From the NCBI GenBank assembly GCA_027031505.1, contig JALVQH010000281.1:1-10205 (forward strand): DNA of 10,205 nt, given 5' to 3'. The notes below the pieces were generated by a model. It did not search any database, had not been told where the DNA came from, and was given only the letters and a program-made list of their open reading frames with translations. The DNA comes from Campylobacteraceae bacterium (GTDB lineage Bacteria > Campylobacterota > Campylobacteria > Campylobacterales > Sulfurovaceae). The position numbers and the translations under genes were made by a program. Below, piece after piece: positions 7,004 to 10,205 of this stretch (the first letter of the stretch is position 1; each line of letters starts with the position of its first letter).

Positions 7004-7441
7004 ATGTCAACCATCAACGTCACATGCCCCCATTGCGGCAAAATCAACCGTATCCCGGCCAAAGAGAGCTATACCAAAGCCAACTGCGGTCATTGCAGGC
7101 ACTCCCTCCTCGATACCCATCCCGTCGATGTCGATGCGCAGAAGTTTTCACAGTTTATCGGCGGGTCGGATCTGCCGGTGGTGGTGGACTTCTGGGCCGA
7201 GTGGTGCGGCCCGTGCAAGATGATGGCTCCGGCATTTACCCGGGTTGCTGCCTCCATGCCCCTCAAAGCGCAGTTTATCAAGCTTAATACCGAGGCGGTC
7301 CCCCAGATTGCCTCCCGGTATGGCATTCGGAGTATCCCCACTACCATTGTATTTAAAAACGGCCGTGAGGTGGATCGGGTGAGCGGCGCACTGCCAGAAG
7401 TACAATTGAAAGGCTGGATCGAACAGGCGATACGGAAATAA
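7004..7441 (+). CDS. trxC: Thioredoxin 2 (zinc-ribbon type)
   Basis: A cytoplasmic disulfide reductase. ATG 7004 is preferred over an in-frame start at 6968 because AAGGAG (6992-6997) lies 6 bases before it and the upstream start falls at the promoter. The 145-residue product begins with two zinc-binding pairs, CPHC (8-11) and CGHC (28-31), the hallmark of Trx2 as opposed to Trx1 (E. coli TrxC has 139 residues). The thioredoxin fold follows, with the active site WCGPC at 67-71, the buried Asp62 and the cis-proline in SIPT at 110-113. TrxC is often linked to oxidative stress in other bacteria. Here a Fur/PerR-type operator lies in the shared divergent region, but nearer the opposite gene. Confidence 0.95.
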   Translation: MSTINVTCPHCGKINRIPAKESYTKANCGHCRHSLLDTHPVDVDAQKFSQFIGGSDLPVVVDFWAEWCGPCKMMAPAFTRVAASMPLKAQFIKLNTEAVPQIASRYGIRSIPTTIVFKNGREVDRVSGALPEVQLKGWIEQAIRK

Positions 7442-7493
7442 ACCCGGAATGGCCGAACAGGTAATCTTTCTTAGCGCATCCTCTCTCCATTTA

Positions 7494-7502
7494 TGCTAAA
7501 AT
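7494..7502 (+). promoter_or_regulatory. Extended -10 promoter for the MurF-like gene
   Basis: TGCTAAAAT is an extended -10 (TAAAAT at 7497-7502) 25 bases before the start codon. No clear -35 is present. No intrinsic terminator is visible between trxC and this box. Confidence 0.5.
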
Positions 7503-7527
7503 TCCCCAAGCCATTTTCGGAGTCCTC

Positions 7528-8937
7528 ATGATCGTCCTCAACCTTGTCGTTTATCTCCTCTTTCTTGCCGCTATCGGCTACTACGTCATCACCAACCTTC
7601 AGTGGTACAGTTACAAACTCGACCGGGTAGTCTTCCACCACACCAGGCCGTGGTGGCATCTGATCTACTTCCTGATCCCCTTCTCTCTGTATGCGTTTGT
7701 CTCTTCCGTCAGTCCATACGGATGGGTGGTGGCGCTGGCGTATCTGCCGCTGCTGTTTCTCTGGTACCGCGGATTGGACAAGCCGCTGGTATGGACGCAG
7801 CGGGTGAAACTCTTTTTCGGGGTCTTGATGCTGTTCGGGCTGCTGTTTGTGTTTGCCTCCCCCTATAAGGCGGTTTTCATTCCGATTCTTGTCGCGCACG
7901 GTGTCTCAGTCGTGATCGAAAAGATTCGTTTCACCGGATTCATGCGCCAGGCCAAAGCCAAACTGGATGGTATGGAGGATCTCGTTATTATCGGAGTGAC
8001 GGCCAGTTACGGCAAGACCAGCATCAAAAACATCCTTGCCCATCTCCTGAAGGCTCGATACCGCACCTATGCCACTCCCCGATCCGTAAATACGCTTGCC
8101 GGTGTGGTCAAAGATATCAATGTGGATCTGCCTGAAGATACGCAAGTGTATATCGTCGAGATGGGGGCGCGGGGTGAGGGGGATATTGCAGAAATCAGTA
8201 CGTTTGTCCGTCCCCATTATGCTGTAGTGGGTACCATTGGTCCGGCGCACATCGAGTATTTCAAAACGCTGGAGAATATTCGCAATACCAAAATGGAGAT
8301 TCTGCAGAGTGACCGGATCAAGGAAGCGTGGGTGCACAGCAGCGCCCATGTCCAGCCCACGGAACGGGTACACGTTTATGGTGATGACATCTCCGATGTG
8401 GAAGCCACCCTTGAGGGGACCGCCTTTACCCTCAAGAACGTGCGTTATCACGCCTCACTTTTAGGGGCATTCAACGCGACCAATATTGCAGCTGCCATCC
8501 ACATTGCACAGGTACTGGAACTTGATGAGACGACGATCCGTCAGCAGTTGGCTACCCTCGAGGCAACTCCCCATCGTCTGCAGCGGATCGATGCCGGCGG
8601 CAAAGTGATCCTCGATGACAGCTTCAACGGCAACATCGACGGGATGCTCGCCTCCTTTGATCTTGCAGCGACCTGGCCGGGACGCAAAGTGATCATTACC
8701 CCCGGCCTCGTCGAAGTGGACGATGTCCTCAACGAGCAGGTTGCCAAACGCGCCAACGAAGTGTTTGATCTCGTGATCATCACCGGGGATTTGAACTATG
8801 CTCTTTTCCAAAAGTTTATTGACGCTGAGAAACTTCTCAAGCTGGAGAGCAAAGCGCAGATGGAAACGATGCTGGCCGAGCAAACGCGGGCAGGGGACTT
8901 GATCCTCTTTGCCAACGACGCACCGAGTTTTGTGTAG
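7528..8937 (+). CDS. murF: MurF-like UDP-MurNAc-tripeptide--D-Ala-D-Ala ligase with N-terminal membrane domain
   Basis: An ATP-dependent Mur ligase, most likely the enzyme adding D-Ala-D-Ala to the UDP-MurNAc tripeptide in peptidoglycan synthesis. About 130 N-terminal residues form four to five hydrophobic segments (roughly 1-20, 45-60, 64-80, 93-110, 112-128), absent from E. coli MurF but, as I recall, present in Campylobacterota versions. The ligase core follows: P-loop GVTASYGKTS (156-165, Lys163), EMGARGEGD (211-219), HIEYFKT from His241, Lys255 where the carbamylated lysine is expected, NATNIAAA (316-323), and DDSFNGN (363-369), matching the MurF signature DDSYNAN. The 469 residues fit MurF plus the membrane part. 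GGAG (7519-7522) lies 5 bases before the ATG. A paralogous Mur-type ligase of another pathway is the main alternative. Confidence 0.85.
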   Translation: MIVLNLVVYLLFLAAIGYYVITNLQWYSYKLDRVVFHHTRPWWHLIYFLIPFSLYAFVSSVSPYGWVVALAYLPLLFLWYRGLDKPLVWTQRVKLFFGVLMLFGLLFVFASPYKAVFIPILVAHGVSVVIEKIRFTGFMRQAKAKLDGMEDLVIIGVTASYGKTSIKNILAHLLKARYRTYATPRSVNTLAGVVKDINVDLPEDTQVYIVEMGARGEGDIAEISTFVRPHYAVVGTIGPAHIEYFKTLENIRNTKMEILQSDRIKEAWVHSSAHVQPTERVHVYGDDISDVEATLEGTAFTLKNVRYHASLLGAFNATNIAAAIHIAQVLELDETTIRQQLATLEATPHRLQRIDAGGKVILDDSFNGNIDGMLASFDLAATWPGRKVIITPGLVEVDDVLNEQVAKRANEVFDLVIITGDLNYALFQKFIDAEKLLKLESKAQMETMLAEQTRAGDLILFANDAPSFV

Positions 8938-8975
8938 GTGCGCTGTTGCGCACGTATATTGGTGTATTGGTCACT
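8938..8975. repeat. Hairpin plus ATTGGTGT-type repeat, left copy
   Basis: GTGCGC-TGTT-GCGCAC (8938-8953) begins right after the murF stop codon. It is followed by TATATTGGTGTATTGGTCAC, a short run of an approximately 8-base ATTGGTGT unit. The arrangement reappears inverted at 9755-9805. No T-run follows the hairpin, though it may still protect or end the murF transcript. Confidence 0.6.
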
Positions 8976-8997
8976 GGTGATTTGTGGACGGCCAAAT

Positions 8998-9033
8998 GTC
9001 GCGCAGGGTGTGCAAGTCGCGCAGGGTGCGCAA
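8998..9033 (+). repeat. Tandem 18-bp repeat, two units
   Basis: Units 8998-9015 and 9016-9033 abut directly and differ by one base (GTCGCGCAGGGTG followed by T/C GCAA). The second unit runs into the palindrome TGCGCAATTGCGCA (9027-9040), and a further 7-bp hairpin AAATCGC-AAC-GCGATTT lies at 9044-9060. No coding frame of note; the 245-base spacer 8938-9182 otherwise holds only the cassette promoter. Confidence 0.7.
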
Positions 9034-9128
9034 TTGCGCATCAAAATCGCAACGCGATTTGTCAAAACATCATCATTATCTGATAAAAACTTCCCTGAGT
9101 GCCAAATGTTATGGACTAATACAGAGAC

Positions 9129-9157
9129 TTGACAAAAACAAAATAAAATGTTATCAT
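9129..9157 (+). promoter_or_regulatory. Strong sigma-70-type promoter of the TumA-like cassette
   Basis: A perfect TTGACA (9129-9134) and TATCAT (9152-9157, 5 of 6 matches to TATAAT) are separated by exactly 17 bases. This is the only consensus-like -35/-10 pair in the window, unlike the -35-poor promoters of the chromosomal genes, and may reflect foreign origin. The predicted start near 9164 leads directly into AAAGGAG (9170-9176). Confidence 0.8.
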
Positions 9158-9168
9158 GTGATGATAAC
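9150..9168. promoter_or_regulatory. 19-bp palindromic operator over the -10 box
   Basis: GTTATCATGTGATGATAAC is a perfect palindrome with 8-base arms around GTG. It covers the -10 and the predicted transcription start, the typical position for autorepression by an antitoxin-like DNA-binding protein. The likely binder is the winged-helix protein at 9274. Confidence 0.7.
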
Positions 9169-9182
9169 GAAAGGAGAATGGC

Positions 9183-9263
9183 GTGGACGATCTTGACACT
9201 CTGCTGATACAGTTGATCGAAGATTTTTGGGACAGCATCGAACGATATATGCGAGACTATTAG
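9183..9263 (+). CDS. 26-residue reading frame resembling a TumE-type toxin C-terminus
   Basis: The GTG at 9183 is preceded by AAAGGAG (9170-9176) at 6 bases, so translation is well supported by signals. The frame is GTG plus 25 codons and TAG. The peptide is acidic and amphipathic, with core LIQLIEDFWDSIERY. From memory, the last helix of TumE/DUF6516-family toxins has a similar pattern (hydrophobic-L-I-x-D-F-x-x-x-[VI]), and such toxins are encoded just upstream of HVO_A0114/TumA-type antitoxins, as here. The likeliest reading is a toxin gene with a large in-frame deletion that kept promoter, ribosome binding site and tail. A genuine small protein or coupling leader is the alternative. The stop codon overlaps the next gene's AGGAG. 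Confidence 0.55.
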   Translation: MDDLDTLLIQLIEDFWDSIERYMRDY

Positions 9264-9273
9264 GAGTGAAATG

Positions 9274-9648
9274 ATGAAAACAAAAACAGTTTATGTCGGG
9301 ATTATCTCCCGGGAAGCATACAAAGCGCGAACGATGGCGATCGCAAGAGGTGAGTATCTCCCCAAAAAACATGAGCCAAAAATATGGTTCGAGTCTCTTC
9401 AGTCGATGGCGCAAATCCTCAGCAACGAAAACAGAAAGCTGCTCAAAGTTATTGTGACGCAAAAGCCAGCATCTCTCGCAGAGCTTGAGACGATAACCGG
9501 CAGAAAAAAGTCCAACTTGTCCCGTACACTGAAGACGTTGGAACGGTACGGGATCGTCAAACTCCACAAGGAGAAAAATCGAACCGTACCCGAGGTCCTG
9601 GCTACGGAGTTTCGAGTAGCATTCGGATTGGACGAATTGGCGGCATAG
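9274..9648 (+). CDS. Winged-helix DNA-binding protein, HVO_A0114/TumA antitoxin type
   Basis: A 124-residue MarR-like winged-helix protein of the HVO_A0114 type, typically the DNA-binding antitoxin of TumE toxins. Conserved features are the ARTMAIARGEYLPKKHEPKIWF segment region (about residues 18-39), then the wHTH (about 54-104) with SLAELETITGRKKSNLSRTL as helix-turn-helix and YGIVKLHKEKNR as wing. Two adjacent ATGs (9271 and 9274) are possible. The second is chosen because AGGAG (9262-9266) is 7 bases away and the family usually begins MKT. It probably binds the palindrome at 9150-9168 and represses its own operon. The usual full-length toxin partner is missing. Confidence 0.85.
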   Translation: MKTKTVYVGIISREAYKARTMAIARGEYLPKKHEPKIWFESLQSMAQILSNENRKLLKVIVTQKPASLAELETITGRKKSNLSRTLKTLERYGIVKLHKEKNRTVPEVLATEFRVAFGLDELAA

Positions 9649-9658
9649 TTTCTGCCGC
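9640..9658 (+). other. Hairpin over the stop codon of the TumA-like gene
   Basis: GCGGCA (9640-9645) pairs perfectly with TGCCGC (9653-9658); the TAG stop is in the 7-base loop. There is no T-tract, so termination would have to be Rho-dependent or the hairpin serves mRNA stability. Confidence 0.4.
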
Positions 9659-9687
9659 ACCGACGCATGTCACCATTGTCCAGGGGC

Positions 9688-9722
9688 TGGGACTTCAGTC
9701 CCACATTGCGGCTGAAGTCGCA
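9688..9722. repeat. REP-like palindromic element, copy C
   Basis: TGGGAC-TTCA-GTCCCA (9688-9703) is followed after 3 bases by the inverted-type hairpin TGCGGC-TGAA-GTCGCA (9707-9722, one G-T pair). This is the clearest two-hairpin unit of the family also seen near 4881 and 5760. A degenerate single hairpin with the same TTCA loop lies at 10102-10119. Confidence 0.65.
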
Positions 9723-9754
9723 CCTGATACCATACCTGACCAATAACCAATGCG

Positions 9755-9805
9755 CCAATATACCAATATACCAATATACCAATACACGGTGCGCCTCCGC
9801 GCGCC
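9755..9805. repeat. CCAATATA tandem repeat plus hairpin, right copy (inverted)
   Basis: Four 8-base units of CCAATATA (9755-9786, the last CCAATACA) are followed by GGTGCGC-CTCC-GCGCGCC (9788-9805). Read on the - strand, this gives hairpin, then GTGTATTGGTATATTGG, matching the layout and much of the sequence of the block at 8938-8975. Confidence 0.7.
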
Positions 9806-9876
9806 TCTCTGTCACTTTTCTACCACTTTCCAAACAAAAGATAGATTTAAACTTGAAATTAAGAGAGAGAGCTATT

Positions 9877-9885
9877 TGTTATAAT
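9877..9885 (+). promoter_or_regulatory. Extended -10 promoter near the right edge
   Basis: TGTTATAAT contains a perfect TATAAT (9880-9885) with TG extension. TTGAAA at 9853-9858 is 21 bases upstream, too far for a standard -35. The predicted start near 9892 is just ahead of AAAAAGGA (9901-9908). Confidence 0.6.
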
Positions 9886-9911
9886 GAAACCAATTTCAAC
9901 AAAAAGGATTC

Positions 9912-10205
9912 ATGATGGGGAAAATCATGATGGCCATTTTTTCTGGTTCCATATCTCTCCTGATATGGAACCCACTCCAAACATTCCAAACAATGGAACG
10001 ACTCCTGCTAATTTTACGTTATAGGACCCATCGGGAAAAACGCGATACACTGTTCCAAATCGGGAGATATGGAACCAGTGAGATATGGAACCAGTGTGGG
10101 GACGCAACTTCAGGTGCGTTTGGTTGCCGGCTGTGGCTACTGAACGTTCTCGTGGGGGAGGGTGGTATCGGTATCTTCGAGCCGGAGTGTGAGGGGGTGC
10201 CTGGC
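9912..10205 (+). CDS. Possible disrupted or partial reading frame running off the right edge
   Basis: A promoter, AAAAAGGA and a double ATG (9912 and 9915) mark a plausible gene start, and the frame remains open for 98 codons to the window end. Only the first dozen residues (MMGKIMMAIFSG) look like a normal N-terminus. From 9943 on, the translation reads through the inverted-repeat element and has abundant Trp, Arg and Gly with no recognisable domain. I suspect a gene start whose body has been replaced or interrupted by the repeat element; a short regulatory leader is also possible. No family is assigned. Confidence 0.3.
   Translation, partial: MMGKIMMAIFSGSISLLIWNPLQTFQTMERLLLILRYRTHREKRDTLFQIGRYGTSEIWNQCGDATSGAFGCRLWLLNVLVGEGGIGIFEPECEGVPG
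9943..10094. mobile_element. Small inverted-repeat element (MITE-like), possible
   Basis: The 15-base sequence CTGGTTCCATATCTC (9943-9957) has its exact reverse complement at 10064-10078 and again at 10080-10094; the two right copies belong to a 16-base tandem duplication (10065-10080 and 10081-10096). The left end itself forms an 11-bp hairpin (9945-9955 with 9962-9972, loop TCTCCT). The approximately 150-base unit encodes nothing recognisable. No target duplication is evident, so mobility is an inference. Confidence 0.45.
10137..10205 (-). CDS. Possible C-terminal end of a - strand gene entering from the right
   Basis: On the - strand, one frame open from the window edge reads RHPLTLRLEDTDTTLPHENV plus Gln, ending with TAG at 10139-10137. 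Codon choice (CTC, GAA, GAT, ACC) resembles the confident genes here. Only 22 residues are visible and no family can be named. The + strand frame from 9912 occupies the same bases, so at most one of the two is likely real in this part. Confidence 0.3.
   Translation of the reverse strand, partial: ARHPLTLRLEDTDTTLPHENVQ

Noticed and set aside
9755..9786. CCAATATA repeat as a possible CRISPR or iteron array
   Set aside because: The units are 8 bases with no spacers and there is no cas or replication gene nearby; it reads as a simple tandem repeat.
9154..9833. Two - strand frames (9154-9660 and 9399-9833) opposite the antitoxin-type gene
   Set aside because: They are antisense to a recognisable winged-helix protein and translate repeat DNA at one end; no start signals.

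Overview
The window looks like chromosomal DNA of a Gram-negative bacterium of roughly even base composition. A member of the Campylobacterota (the sulfur-oxidising Sulfurimonas/Sulfuricurvum/Sulfurovum type) is the best guess. The pointers are promoters with a clear (often extended) -10 box but no good -35 box, a MurF-type ligase carrying N-terminal membrane segments, and strong AAGGAG ribosome binding sites. This assignment is an inference; no rRNA or other marker gene is present.

Left part (1-3855), all on the + strand: a leader with a 20-bp perfect hairpin precedes a short-form malic enzyme, which is followed at 39 bp by ATP-dependent PEP carboxykinase. Together they interconvert C4 acids (malate, oxaloacetate) and C3 compounds (pyruvate, PEP). 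Closely behind come an unrecognised 146-residue helical protein and an acylphosphatase whose start codon lies inside the preceding gene. The four genes probably form one transcript.

Middle part (3856-6820): a spacer of about 360 bases ends in an extended -10 promoter for a LysE/RhtB-family exporter. A TSUP (TauE/SafE, YfcA-like) permease follows, then, convergently on the - strand, a TehA/SLAC1-type anion channel. REP-like double hairpins sit in the LysE-TSUP spacer and between the convergent genes. The channel promoter carries a near-perfect 7-1-7 Fur-family operator between its -35 and -10 regions.

Right part (6821-8937), + strand: thioredoxin 2 (trxC, with N-terminal zinc-binding CxxC pairs) and a membrane-anchored MurF-like ligase, each with its own -10 box.

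Accessory end (8938-10205): a repeat-rich stretch holds a small autoregulated-looking cassette. It has a consensus-like promoter overlapped by a 19-bp palindrome, a 26-codon reading frame resembling the C-terminal tail of a TumE-type toxin, and a complete winged-helix protein of the HVO_A0114/TumA antitoxin type. Related hairpin-plus-ATTGGTGT repeat blocks flank the cassette in inverted orientation. The last 300 bases contain a promoter and start site leading into a sequence full of inverted and tandem copies of a GATATGGAACC motif, which looks like a small inserted element, and possibly the tail of a - strand gene entering from the right.
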